Assembly (NCBI GenBank): GCA_009911175.1
Contig: QXWX01000041.1
Coordinates: 1-59,410, forward strand
Direction of reading: 5' to 3'
DNA from: Lachnospiraceae bacterium
GTDB taxonomy: Bacteria; Bacillota_A; Clostridia; Lachnospirales; Lachnospiraceae
Length of the DNA: 59,410 bases
The notes beneath the pieces are model-generated. The model saw only the letters and a program-made list of their open reading frames with translations. It ran no database searches and was not told where the DNA came from. Of this stretch, positions 7,816 through 15,867 are shown in pieces. The position numbers and the translations under genes were made by a program. The stretch's first letter is position 1. The number at the start of each line of letters is the position of its first letter.

Positions 7816-8409
7816 TTAGTTTCTCCATTTAACTATATCATCAATCTTCTTGCGGGGTCTTTCTTTAGGAAATTCATTTGGATAACCAAATGCAATAGCT
7901 GCAATAAGCTGTCCGTCATTCCCCAGCCATTTGCACAGTTCTGAATATGCAAAATAAATATCGCATATCCAAAGGCTGCCGATTCCTTTTTCAGTAGCGG
8001 CAAGAAGCATATTTTGTATAGAAGCGCCTATAGACTGAATATTACAGATTTCATAAACACGTTCTTCTGGTGTTAATTCTGACAGAATACTTTTCCCCAG
8101 TGAATTCACAACAAAAACTATGGTTGGCGCTTCTTCCATTATGTCAACAGTGTATTTTGCCGCCGCTATGTGCTGTTTACTTTCTGGCAACAATGCGCTA
8201 TCGTTTTCTTCCCTCTCAATTCCCTGACGGAAAACTTTTAACATTTCTGCTTTTGCATTTCCTTGTATCACAATGTATTTCCAAGGTTGTCTATTTTTAG
8301 AAGAAGGGGCTTTTATTCCACTTTGGATAATATCTGTAATATCTTTATGGGATATAGGTTTATTTATAAATTTCCTTGTGCTTCGCCTGTCATAAATTGC
8401 AGAAATCAT
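7816..8409 (-). CDS. Nitroreductase family flavoprotein
   Basis: A 197-aa nitroreductase-fold enzyme, probably an FMN-dependent NAD(P)H oxidoreductase. The N-terminal IYDRRSTRKF motif binds the FMN phosphate. The W-K-Y-I-V-I-Q-G strand, the G-A-S-I-Q-N-M-L-L-A-A-T-E-K-G-I-G-S-L-W segment and the C-terminal A-I-A-F-G-Y-P-N-E also fit the family and its length. I start at ATG 8409 (MISAIYD), 10 nt after a gaggag site; the longer frame would need a TTG that lies on that site. It is monocistronic with its own terminator. Substrate cannot be inferred. Confidence 0.9.
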   Translation of the reverse strand: MISAIYDRRSTRKFINKPISHKDITDIIQSGIKAPSSKNRQPWKYIVIQGNAKAEMLKVFRQGIEREENDSALLPESKQHIAAAKYTVDIMEEAPTIVFVVNSLGKSILSELTPEERVYEICNIQSIGASIQNMLLAATEKGIGSLWICDIYFAYSELCKWLGNDGQLIAAIAFGYPNEFPKERPRKKIDDIVKWRN

Positions 8410-8469
8410 TTTTTGTTTTCTCCTCAAGTTCCGATTTTTCAGTATGACAAACTGGAATTTGCCAATGTT

Positions 8470-9393
8470 TTAGTCTTTCTTCATATCCAGTCTTTTTGCA
8501 CTTTCTTCAGCCATGTCTGCTTCAACATCAAAGCCATTTTTACGAAGTTTCTCAGCAATTTCCTGATACAGCTTATATGCATCCTTGTCCTTCCCTATTT
8601 TTTCATATAGCATCGCCTTACAATATAACTCATCATAAAAAGGTGTTCCTATTGCGCCGGCTCTATCAAAATATTGGATTGCCTCATCATATTTTTCAAG
8701 TTTCCCACAAACTTCTCCGCCATGGATATATAACTCCCAGGCATCCGGAAATTTTTCTACGGCCTTTAAAAAACATTTGTAAGCTTCCTCTATTTTATCC
8801 GCATAAATATGTGACACAATCAATAAATCCATTTCTTTGGGATTCTCCGGCTCTGATTCTGCCCTTACTTTTTGCTGGCGGACAGCTTCCTCACCTTTCC
8901 CCACTGCAAAAAGGAAAGAAATACGGCAGGCACAGGCTCTGTAGAATAAATTTTCATCAAAGTCGGAACCTTCTTTCAAAATAGTATCATACCACTCCAT
9001 CGCCGTATTTTTACAATATTCAAACATCCACTGATGAATGATTGCATAATTCCATTTATCTTCCACGGAAAGTACACCGCCATGCATAAGCTTTTTATAC
9101 TCCAAAAGACAATGTATAAAATCTTCCGGTTTCCGTGTCTTTTCATAAACAGCGGCCAGACGTTGTGCATAGTTATTGTATGCAACTGCACTCTTTTTAT
9201 AAAAATCATCTACCGTTACTCCATAGAGCCTTGCTAAAACAGGAAGAGTCAAAACATCTGGCAAAGTTGTTCCGCATTCCCATCTTGAGACAGTCTGTAC
9301 ATTTACATTCAGATTATTGGCCACCTGTTCCTGGGTATATTTTTTAGTCAAACGGAATTTTTTTAAATTTTCACAAAATATAGTTTGCTCCAT
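8470..9393 (-). CDS. XRE regulator with C-terminal tetratricopeptide repeats
   Basis: A 307-aa protein with an N-terminal helix-turn-helix of the XRE/Cro type (residues about 5-62: Y-T-Q-E-Q-V-A-N-N-L-N-V-N-V-Q-T-V-S-R-W-E). A long helical region with TPR-like pairs follows, most clearly around 180-300 (EEAYKCFLKAVEKFPDAWEL, YDEAIQYFDRAG, D-A-Y-K-L-Y-Q-E-I-A). Proteins of this layout are usually sensor-regulators that bind peptides or partner proteins through the TPR part. Two in-frame neighbours give no clear target. The preceding intergenic region is AT-rich and probably holds the promoter. Confidence 0.85.
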   Translation of the reverse strand: MEQTIFCENLKKFRLTKKYTQEQVANNLNVNVQTVSRWECGTTLPDVLTLPVLARLYGVTVDDFYKKSAVAYNNYAQRLAAVYEKTRKPEDFIHCLLEYKKLMHGGVLSVEDKWNYAIIHQWMFEYCKNTAMEWYDTILKEGSDFDENLFYRACACRISFLFAVGKGEEAVRQQKVRAESEPENPKEMDLLIVSHIYADKIEEAYKCFLKAVEKFPDAWELYIHGGEVCGKLEKYDEAIQYFDRAGAIGTPFYDELYCKAMLYEKIGKDKDAYKLYQEIAEKLRKNGFDVEADMAEESAKRLDMKKD

Positions 9394-9537
9394 ATCTCAT
9401 CACATCGAAATTTATTTTTTAGAAGCTTCTGGATTAGATTATAGTAAAAAATAAAAAAGAAGGTAATGTCTTATTTTGTGAACAGTATCGCAAAATTTGT
9501 ATAGCCATAACCAAACTGATGTGGTTTGAGATACGAT

Positions 9538-10545
9538 TCACAATTCTTTTACCAGACATAGTGTCAGCTCATCATCATTCCTGTAGGCAACATCTGCTTC
9601 ACATACTTTTACTTTATAATACACACCCTTTCCATCAGGAATGTAGCCTCTTTTTATATAGAACCTCTGGGCAGGTCCGTAGTCACTGTTTAAGCAGACA
9701 TCCAGATATATTTTATTGCAATACTGCCTGGCAATGTTTTCTGCTGTATCCAATAACATAGTAGCTATTTTCTTACGCCGGTATTTTTCGAATACAAACA
9801 AATCTACTATACCCGGAATATTATGGCCGGCCAGCCCGCCCCATCTGCATTTGTAGTACAAAAAGACATATCCTGCCACGGCACCGTTGTACAGTGCAAG
9901 CAATGCGGTACACTCGCCTTTTTCCTGATTATCCAACTGCCGTTTTAAATAGTCGATGTTCTTCTGGCTCTCGTCGCCATCCGCCCTGCAAATAGACGGA
10001 ATATCATCATAATTCATGATGCGGATATTGATACATAAGCGGTTGAGCCTTTCCCATTCTTCTCTTAAAATAGAATAACACAGCGTATCACTTTGATCGC
10101 GGGCGTGCTTTCTCAATCGACCTTCAAAGGTAAAGGAGCATTTTTCTAAAACTCTTATGCTCTCCTTATTATGCGACCGCACCCATGCGGCGATGGCTGA
10201 TAAATTCATCTCTTTGAATCCATAACCAAGCATCTTTTTCACAGCCTGCACTGCGCAGCCGTTGTTCCGGTATCTGGGAGCGATGGCATACTCTATTTCC
10301 ATATAGCCGTCATATCGGTTCATATCACCCAGGCTTATAAATCCTATAAAATTATCGTTTTTTTTATCAGCAATCACTTTAAAGCCCCTGCTATTCTTCC
10401 AACATTGGATTGTGTTCCGGCTGTCAGTAATCGAATTGTAGAAATCAATCCCGCTTTTTCTCAAAGCCTCGTCAAGACACATTTCATATAAAGCCTTTGC
10501 ATCGCTATCCCGCCAATTTCTTAATATCAAATCTTTTGTTTTCAT
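9538..10545 (-). CDS. Tandem GNAT acetyltransferase (two domains fused)
   Basis: A 335-aa protein made of two GNAT domains. Residues 1-165 are RimJ/RimL-like (LILRNWRDSDAKALYEM, I-E-Y-A-I-A-P-R-Y-R-N-N-G-C-A, N-K-E-S-I-R-V-L-E-K-C-S-F). Residues 172-335 form a second GNAT with its own acetyl-CoA loop (VFEKYRRKKIATMLLDTAE) and the typical A-Q-R-F-Y-I-K-R-G-Y. Each half has the length of a stand-alone enzyme. The gene follows the 10549-11133 gene with a 3-bp gap and is co-transcribed with it. Substrates are unknown; the N-half most resembles protein-amine acetyltransferases. Confidence 0.87.
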   Translation of the reverse strand: MKTKDLILRNWRDSDAKALYEMCLDEALRKSGIDFYNSITDSRNTIQCWKNSRGFKVIADKKNDNFIGFISLGDMNRYDGYMEIEYAIAPRYRNNGCAVQAVKKMLGYGFKEMNLSAIAAWVRSHNKESIRVLEKCSFTFEGRLRKHARDQSDTLCYSILREEWERLNRLCINIRIMNYDDIPSICRADGDESQKNIDYLKRQLDNQEKGECTALLALYNGAVAGYVFLYYKCRWGGLAGHNIPGIVDLFVFEKYRRKKIATMLLDTAENIARQYCNKIYLDVCLNSDYGPAQRFYIKRGYIPDGKGVYYKVKVCEADVAYRNDDELTLCLVKEL

Positions 10546-10548
10546 GGT

Positions 10549-11133
10549 TCAGTCCCTCCGCAGATTGCATTCTGCAAGATATCTCTCCCACATCCCTGGC
10601 AATTTTGACTTTATAAATGAAGCATAGGAACAATCCGGGGTTTCCATCATATGTTTTTCCTTTAAGTATTCGATGCAGCATGAATACCACCACTCCAGTT
10701 GCTTTTCCGATTTATCTTCAAAACGCCCCACTTTCATTTTGCCCTGCTTCACATATTCCATAAATAGTGCATACGCATTCTCTACCCGGATGCACTCCGT
10801 CACTTCAACAGGTTCTGTCGCCAGTCTCGCACAGGGGATATTTTTAAATGGAATGACCTGTTTTTCTTCGGCAAGAACTTTATAGATATATCCTCTGACA
10901 CCCTCCGATACTTCTCTCAGCGCATTCGGGTACAGTTCGTGATAAACTGGTATATCACTGCCTCCTTCAAATCCATAAGGGAACCAATAATAGGGCCTTT
11001 CTACAGCGTTGCATAAATAGAATGCGGCAACTACATCCATTGTAGTCATATACACATATGGCCGATCATGGTCAGCCTGATTAGGTTTTAATACTTTAAT
11101 ATTTCCGGTGTTGCTTCCATGATATAGTATCAT
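10549..11133 (-). CDS. Putative ADP-ribosyltransferase-fold protein
   Basis: A 194-aa protein that opens MILYHGSN, the H-G-S motif seen at the start of small ART-fold families (DUF3990 and relatives, where the His contacts NAD), followed by a Y-V-Y-M-T-T-M strand and a helix, as expected for that fold. The rest (G-Y-I-Y-K-V, a W-W-Y-S-C-C-I-E-Y-L helix) is not diagnostic. An acidic catalytic residue cannot be assigned with confidence, so enzymatic activity is a guess. It sits between a small membrane protein gene (24-bp gap) and the tandem GNAT gene in one minus-strand operon. Confidence 0.72.
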   Translation of the reverse strand: MILYHGSNTGNIKVLKPNQADHDRPYVYMTTMDVVAAFYLCNAVERPYYWFPYGFEGGSDIPVYHELYPNALREVSEGVRGYIYKVLAEEKQVIPFKNIPCARLATEPVEVTECIRVENAYALFMEYVKQGKMKVGRFEDKSEKQLEWWYSCCIEYLKEKHMMETPDCSYASFIKSKLPGMWERYLAECNLRRD

Positions 11134-11157
11134 AACGACTCTCCCCTAAACTGGAAT

Positions 11158-11442
11158 TTAATTCTGCCTCTTTGAGATGACAATAGTTACGATGTTTGCC
11201 AGAATCATGACAATCACATACCCTGTCAGTATAGAGAACATTGACGGCACAACGTCAAGCAAAGCACTCCAATCTTCTTTATTGACCCAATTTAATACCA
11301 TTTTATATTCCATTAGTAGAGTCAAAGACACAAATGCCAAGGAGCAGGCTGCAGCCCATGGTGCTCTGGAACTATGCTTTACAGTCATTATCCAGCCAAT
11401 CACACAGAACACTGCACTGATTATTCCAAATATGATCCACAT
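11158..11442 (-). CDS. Small integral membrane protein
   Basis: A 94-aa protein with three predicted membrane segments (about residues 2-22, 29-49 and 66-90) and no recognised catalytic motif. The start ATG 11442 (MWIIFG) lies behind an ideal ggagg site, 7 nt away; the longer frame to 11478 would enter the 3' end of a group II intron. It heads a minus-strand operon with the ART-like and GNAT genes. The intron ends about 20 bp upstream, so the operon's native promoter may have been displaced. Confidence 0.75.
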   Translation of the reverse strand: MWIIFGIISAVFCVIGWIMTVKHSSRAPWAAACSLAFVSLTLLMEYKMVLNWVNKEDWSALLDVVPSMFSILTGYVIVMILANIVTIVISKRQN

Positions 11443-11494
11443 AAAATTTTCCTCCAGTCGAGTAGACAGGCACCTCACGATGCCAGCCCCTCAC

Positions 11495-11528
11495 AGATCC
11501 GTGCGTGCGGCTTTCTCGCACACGGCTC
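11495..11528 (-). ncRNA. Group II intron domain V
   Basis: Exactly 34 nt, from gagccgtg to cacggatct on the minus strand. It folds as a long hairpin capped by a gaga/gaaa-type loop and holds the catalytic bulge. This is the best conserved part of group II ribozymes, and here it looks intact. Confidence 0.8.
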
Positions 11529-11549
11529 TTCATAATAACATTTACAGTT

Positions 11550-12287
11550 TCAGAATAAGCTGACATATATCTTCGGCATTACCAGTGGATAATATTTCAG
11601 CATTTCTATGAACCCTTCCCGTGTATAGCTCTTCCTGTTGCTCCTTCGGTTCAGAACCTTGAACAGCATTTCTCTTACCTGCTGTTTGAAGTTGCTTATC
11701 ATCCTTCCGTTGAAGCTGACACCATAATACCTGTAGTGCCCTGTCAGTTTCAGATTGAGCATTCCCATCAGTTTCTTTAGTTTCTGGTCTCGATTAGCGT
11801 ACAGCCAGACTTTTATGTCCTTCCGTTTCTGCCGGAATTTCTTACTGCTCGTTTTCTACCAGCTTTCCCTCATCCATCACCCCGGCTTTCAGGTATTTGT
11901 TCACCAGCCAGAGGATATTCGGGTCTTTGATGTATAGATTCAGGAATTTCATTATCCAGTCGTGCTTCATATGGTCAAAGAAACCTTTAATGTCTGCATC
12001 CACGATATAGCATATCTTCGTGAAATTCAGCCTCTTATACAGTTCCTTCACTGCCCCATGGCATCCCCTGTTTGGTCTGAATCCGTACATACAGTTTAGA
12101 AATCTCGGCTCATAAATCGCTTCAAGTACCTTCTTCAAAGCCAGCTGGACTATTTTGTCCTCGTAACTTGCAATCCCCAGCGGACGCAGTTTCCCATTGC
12201 TTTATTTATCAGATGGTACAAAGATGTGAATTCCGGTTTCGGCTCATGAGCCGATTTGTCTGCTATTCTCTCCAATTTCGTTTCCAT
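11550..12287 (-). pseudogene. Group II intron reverse transcriptase/maturase, multiply deleted
   Basis: Three blocks of a group II maturase survive in different frames. First is an N-terminal METKLERIADK segment from 12287. Second is RT0-RT3 (12138-11842) with G-F-R-P-N-R-G-C-H and the first catalytic Asp in VDADIKGFFD. Third is the thumb/X-domain end from 11768 with L-T-G-H-Y-R-Y-Y-G-V and N-R-R-S-N-R-K-S-Y. The part holding the Y-A-D-D catalytic box is gone between the second and third blocks, and another deletion with frameshift lies near 12190. A normal ORF would be about 420-600 aa; less than 250 codons remain. No RT activity is possible. Confidence 0.85.
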
Positions 12288-12891
12288 CAGTACCTCCGCC
12301 CCTGAGTACGGCTGATGTGCCCTCAGAGAGACCGTTATTATGCAGCCTCCTTCCCTCCACCGGAATTACCCGGCTTCTTCGGTACTATGAAGCTATCCGA
12401 CTGCCGGACATCCGTTTGGCATCCTCCGTTTCAGCGTTGTCCGCCATACTTGAAAAACAAGGGACTTCAGGCTCTCCCCAGTTGACTGGATAGTCGCAAT
12501 GTAAAACATGAAAAGCTCTTTGACCCCGCAGAAGCAGGCTGCATCTCACCATAGCAATGCCGCCTGTGTTGCTTTCCGCCGAAATTAGAGCGTCAGCCCT
12601 CCGAATGTCAAAATTTCGGGGCTCAATCACTTTCCCTATTTTCTCGCTGTCTACGCTTAGCAGGCAACATTACCGCAGCCCACCCAAGACTCGCTACTGC
12701 TGGTTGGTTAGACCTTCGCAGACAGGCTTCTCACCTGCTAGACTACCCGCCCTTCGTCTGGGCGCACAATCCCGATTTGTTACTGCGTTCAGTTTAGCAC
12801 ATTTATAGAATACCTACAAGATTCCGTGTATGAAAAAGCAAAAAGAATGAATTCTTCACTTGACAATGTTGCAAAGAATTGATGAGCCAAG

Positions 12892-13197
12892 ATGAGATTG
12901 ATGTTTCCAAATGGTCACGCACTGCGTGACGAATTGAGTTGGACACATTATAGACTTTTAATAAAAGTGGAAAATCATAATGCGCGAGAATTTTATATGC
13001 AGGAGGCTGTAAAATCACAATGGAGTACCAGACAGCTTGAAAGGCAGATAAATTCTTTCTTTTATGAAAGATTATTATCCAGTAAAAACAAAGAACAGGT
13101 TGCGGAAGAAATTCAAACATTAGAGCCTGCTAAAAAACCAGAGGACATTATTCGTAATATGGATTTAAAATACATACTGCGTATATTGCAGAGGTGA
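12892..13197 (+). pseudogene. DUF1016 (YhcG) N-terminal domain fragment
   Basis: A 101-aa fragment with strong YhcG family features: E-L-S-W-T-H-Y-R-L-L-I-K-V, the helix A-R-E-F-Y-M-Q-E-A-V, W-S-T-R-Q-L-E-R-Q-I-N-S-F-F-Y-E-R-L-L-S-S, and A-K-K-P-E-D-I-I-R. Both the first 60-70 residues and the whole nuclease domain are missing. It is a second copy, clearly different in sequence from the split gene at 201. It begins right after the group II intron and opens the relic zone. Confidence 0.8.
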
Positions 13198-13217
13198 AAA
13201 GGTCTTTGGGATTAACA

Positions 13218-13304
13218 ATGTATGGTACTCCTAATGCGGTAGAAGAATTAAAACATCCGAGGAAGCGTCCACCGAAAGAGAAGATAGAAGCGATAATTGG
13301 TTGA
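13218..13304 (+). CDS. Short hypothetical ORF (28 aa)
   Basis: A basic 28-aa frame starting MYGTPNAVEELKHPRKRP. It overlaps the next frame by 8 bp. No good ribosome site is visible. The proline/lysine-rich sequence looks protein-like rather than random, but I do not recognise it. It may be the torn 5' end of an ICE gene. Confidence 0.3.
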   Translation: MYGTPNAVEELKHPRKRPPKEKIEAIIG

Positions 13305-13497
13305 GGATGTGTGTAGCAGAACCGTGTCAGAGGCTGAATTATCACATTTGCTTGATTATCTGCTGGACTTTGCATGTGACGAAAAAATATTGGGGTTGTA
13401 TAAGAAAGTGTGTAGAAAATATTTATATGTATATCCGAGGTGCATCAAATTTTATATTGAAGCGTATCGGGAAATGTGGGAGGATGAAAACAAATGA
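13297..13497 (+). CDS. Conserved-looking hypothetical protein (66 aa)
   Basis: A helical, acidic 66-aa frame (LSHLLDYLLDFACDEKILGL, KKVCRKYLYVYPRCIKFYIE). The pattern resembles short proteins found near plasmid or ICE genes of Lachnospiraceae, but I cannot name a family. The only in-frame start upstream is a TTG at 13297; the real start may have been lost, making this a C-terminal fragment. Confidence 0.45.
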   Translation: MVEDVCSRTVSEAELSHLLDYLLDFACDEKILGLYKKVCRKYLYVYPRCIKFYIEAYREMWEDENK

Positions 13498-13575
13498 CTA
13501 TTCGGCGGAAAATATCTAAGATAAGTGACAGTTACAATGCTTGAGAAAGTTTGTGATAATATTACAGGAGGAGCA

Positions 13576-14421
13576 ATGGGAAAAATAATTAAGGATACAA
13601 TTCATGTGAATGGGATAGATATTGGTATTTATACACAGGATTTTGAAAATGAATTTATTTCATTGACGGATATTGCCCGATATAAGAGCGATGATCTAAC
13701 GGCGGTTATTCAAAACTGAATGAGAAATCGGGATGTTATAGAATTTTTGGGATTATGGGAAAGACTTCATAATCCAGATTTTAAACCCCTCGAATTCGAG
13801 GGGTTTAGAAAACAGGCAGGGGCAAATGCGTTTACAATGTCACCAAAGAAGTGGATAGAAGCAACGGACGCTATTGGTATTGTTTCAAAGTCGGGACGTT
13901 ATGGTGGTACGTATGCCCATAGTGATATTGCTATGCCTTTTGCAACTTGGATTTCTCCTGAATTTCAGTTATATATTATGAAGGATTACAGGAGATTAAA
14001 GATGGATGAGAATAGTCGGTTATCTCTAAATTGGAACTTAAACAGGGAAATTTCCAAGTTAAATTACAGGATACATACGGATGCCATTAAGGACAATTTG
14101 ATTCCAGCAGAATTAACCCCTGCGCAGATAGCCTATGCATATGCTAATGAGGCAGATATGTTAAATGTGGTTCTGTTTGGAAAAACAGCGAAACAATGGA
14201 AAGATGAAAATCCAACCGTAAAAGGAAATATGCGGGATGTGGCAACGTTGAATCAATTACTTGTGCTTGCGAATTTGGAAAGTTATAATGCAGTATTGAT
14301 TAATCAGGGAAAGATTCAGAAAGAGCGGATGAGATTGTTGCGCCAATTAGCAGTACAACAGCTACAGACGTTGGAGGCAGTAAGCTTGAATAATCTTCCC
14401 CAATTAACAGAACGGACATAA
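13576..14421 (+). pseudogene. KilA-N domain DNA-binding protein with in-frame TGA
   Basis: The frame starts at ATG 13576 behind aggaggag and encodes a 281-aa KilA-N protein: I-S-L-T-D-I-A-R-Y, then after one TGA codon (13717-13719) M-R-N-R-D-V-I-E-F-L-G, F-R-K-Q-A-G-A-N-A-F and S-G-R-Y-G-G-T-Y-A-H. Family members read V-I-Q-N-W-M-R-N-R at the break, so the TGA is most simply a TGG Trp codon mutated by one base. The remainder is undamaged. KilA-N proteins are phage or defence-associated DNA-binding proteins. Either the gene died recently, or a shorter product starts at Met 13720. Confidence 0.82.
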
Positions 14422-14519
14422 TTGTAAAAGTTGTATTGTGTGATAATGTAATGAGAAGGTTCTAAGATTGCTGATAATGTAGCGACATCTTTATCAAAGT
14501 CTGTTATCAATAAACGATA

Positions 14520-14873
14520 GCTGAGGGAAAACGCCTTGATGACATGGTGGACAGTATCAAGGAGCATGGGATTCTCATTCCGGCAATCATTAAAGAGAAT
14601 CTGACTGAAAGAGAAGCGTATGTGTATGTGATAGAAACCAATATGTTGCAGAGGTCTTTTGATGATCTTTTTCTATCGCAGAAGGCAGCAGTATTAGCAG
14701 AGAGATATGAGAAAGTCATGTGTCAGGGCAGAAGAAATGACATTCTGGAAGAGATTGCAATGCTGAATGGTGTGGACGTATCAGAGGCTTGTGGACATCG
14801 TGTCCACAGGTTTCCGTATTCTGTTCCGTGGGGAGATTTACAGCATTCTTTTCGTAGACCACATGAATTATAA
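14520..14873 (+). pseudogene. ParB/Spo0J-like partition protein, internally deleted
   Basis: Relic of a ParB-type protein from a plasmid or ICE. It keeps G-K-R-L-D-D-M-V-D-S-I-K-E-H-G-I-L-I-P-A-I and then I-K-E-N-L-T-E-R-E-A-Y-V-Y-V-I-E-T-N-M-L-Q-R-S-F-D-D-L. The central G-H-N-R box that normally separates them is missing, so an in-frame deletion removed the CTP-binding motif. The frame then runs through E-A-C-G-H-R-V-H-R and ends in unrelated sequence, lacking the helix-turn-helix. No function is expected. Confidence 0.75.
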
Positions 14874-14918
14874 AAAGATATCTTTGAAATTCCGATGTGA
14901 GAAAGCGAGGCGGTAAGG

Positions 14919-15070
14919 ATGGCATCTACGATAAATATCAATGACATGGCAGATGTGATCATGCAAGGACTGACAGAATTTGCGAGCTTGCCATGGATGA
15001 TATGAAAGAAGCTGTGAAACATACAAGTACCACAGTCCGTAAGAAGATAAAGGCAAATACAGATTCTGCT
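14919..15070 (+). pseudogene. HK97 gp10-like phage protein, frameshifted remnant
   Basis: Starts MASTININDMADVIMQ and then needs a -1/+1 shift near 14985 to continue as L-A-M-D-D-M-K-E-A-V-K-H-T-S-T-T-V-R-K-K-I-K-A-N-T, the N-terminal pattern of HK97 gp10-type head-tail proteins. The rest of the gene (about 80 residues) is lost. It supports a former prophage at this site. Confidence 0.6.
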
Positions 15071-15201
15071 TGCATACCATCGCTTTGCAGAAGGGGAGTC
15101 ACCGGAACCGCCATTTCTCTGGATGCGAATGGAGAACTGGAAAACTTCTATGCGGATGGTATTGCCTACTATGAATTATTCTGCTTTATTTCATAAAGCC
15201 A
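15071..15201. other. Unassigned relic sequence
   Basis: One frame reads ISLDANGELENFYADGIAYY, which looks like a genuine protein piece, but it has no start, no family I can name, and ends shortly after in AT-rich DNA. Confidence 0.3.
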
Positions 15202-15230
15202 TTGCATATTTCGTGTTATCTGTGTATACT
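15202..15230 (+). promoter_or_regulatory. Predicted promoter of candidate ncRNA (TTGCAT-17-TATACT)
   Basis: TTGCAT (15202-15207), 17-nt spacer, TATACT (15225-15230). The predicted start is about 15237. No ORF with a ribosome site follows before the terminator at 15397-15438, so the transcript would be a non-coding RNA of about 200 nt. Confidence 0.65.
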
Positions 15231-15236
15231 ATAGTT

Positions 15237-15438
15237 AGTAGATAGGCTATATGCTTGTCATGTGGACTGACACATAAAATCCGAAATTCATTCCGGACTT
15301 CGGGTGCCGGACAGTTGGCTGGCAACGGAAAAACCAGCATTGCTTATCGGACTTCGGGTGCCGATCAGTTGGCGGACAACAGAAAAATCAGTCACTAAAG
15401 GAAGGTGTCATCTGCTACGGCAGAAGAACCTTCCTTTT
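15237..15438 (+). ncRNA. Candidate structured small RNA with two tandem hairpin modules
   Basis: Between a consensus-like promoter and a strong terminator lie two copies (54-nt period) of a two-hairpin module. Hairpin a is tccgg-acttcgggtg-ccgga in copy 1 (15292-15311) and atcgg-acttcgggtg-ccgat in copy 2 (15346-15365). Two neighbouring base pairs differ between copies but both remain paired, while the 10-nt loop is identical. Hairpin b is gttg-N5-caac (15314-15326 and 15368-15380). Each module ends in an A-rich linker. Covariation in a tandem duplication argues for selection on RNA structure. I do not recognise the family; the only support is internal. Confidence 0.55.
15397..15438 (+). terminator. 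Intrinsic terminator of candidate ncRNA
   Basis: Perfect 10-bp stem aaaggaaggt / accttccttt with a 21-nt loop and a terminal T run. The loop contains a further short stem (ctgc-tac-ggcag). Confidence 0.85.
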
Positions 15439-15475
15439 AAATTTGTCAAAATACTTTCACATAAGGATTAATAAG

Positions 15476-15864
15476 ATGAACAAATCAGAAGCAATCAGCA
15501 TCATCGGCAATTGTGCTGATACATATAAAAAATTCTTGGATGGAAAACAAGTTGTTTTCGTATACCGTGATGAAAACAACCACTCAAACTTTACAGAGGT
15601 GAAATTCCGTTCCTACAACTTTTTACATTTTGCAGGTGTAACCCTTAGAAAAGGATTAACTGCTAATGACTTCTATCGTTATGCATGAAACAAACGATTA
15701 AGTGAGCGTGATTTTTCGTTCAAAAACAACCACACATCGGACCCCGCTTAGAGATTTATACCGAAAAGGTTACCGGCACTACCACTGCTTGTATCGGTCT
15801 GATTGAAAAAGGTGACTGCTATATTCCAAATAGTGTATTAAGTGAAGACCTTGCGGCAAAGATG
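15476..15864 (+). pseudogene. PBECR4-domain (phage barnase-EndoU-ColicinE5/D-RelE-like) gene, broken
   Basis: The N-terminal half of a PBECR4-type protein: M-N-K-S-E-A-I-S-I-I-G-N-C-A-D-T-Y-K-K-F-L, F-V-Y-R-D, V-K-F-R-S-Y-N-F-L-H-F-A-G-V and A-N-D-F-Y-R-Y-A. A TGA stop at 15686-15688 interrupts the frame, which resumes as N-K-R-L-S-E-R-D-F-S-F-K. A frameshift near 15747 is needed to reach L-E-I-Y-T-E-K-V-T-G and G-D-C-Y-I-P-N-S-V-L. After about 15860 the sequence changes to another relic. The domain is thought to be an RNase-like toxin module in phages and ICEs. A separate gene at 40835 keeps the complementary C-terminal half. Confidence 0.68.
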
Positions 15865-15867
15865 CCC

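Larger units (their letters stand above)
11462..12767 (-). mobile_element. Group II intron with a decayed ORF
   Basis: Read on the minus strand, the element begins with the group II 5' consensus GTGCG (12767 downward) and ends near 11462 in ..CTAC. Just before the end lies a 34-nt domain V (11495-11528) and a domain VI-like stem (ggcatc-gtga-ggtgcc). About 480 nt of structured domain I-IV sequence precede the reading frame. The encoded reverse transcriptase has lost internal blocks, so the intron could move or splice only with help in trans. The 3' end lies directly before the ribosome site of the membrane protein gene. I could not identify the 5' exon as a gene. Confidence 0.8.

Noticed and set aside
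12385..12630. 81-aa minus-strand frame upstream of the maturase relic
   Set aside because: It falls in the structured domain I-IV region of the group II intron RNA and has no ribosome site or protein-like pattern.
15292..15380. CRISPR array made of the tandem units
   Set aside because: There are only two units, the repeats contain covarying stems rather than constant sequence, there is no spacer series and no cas genes.
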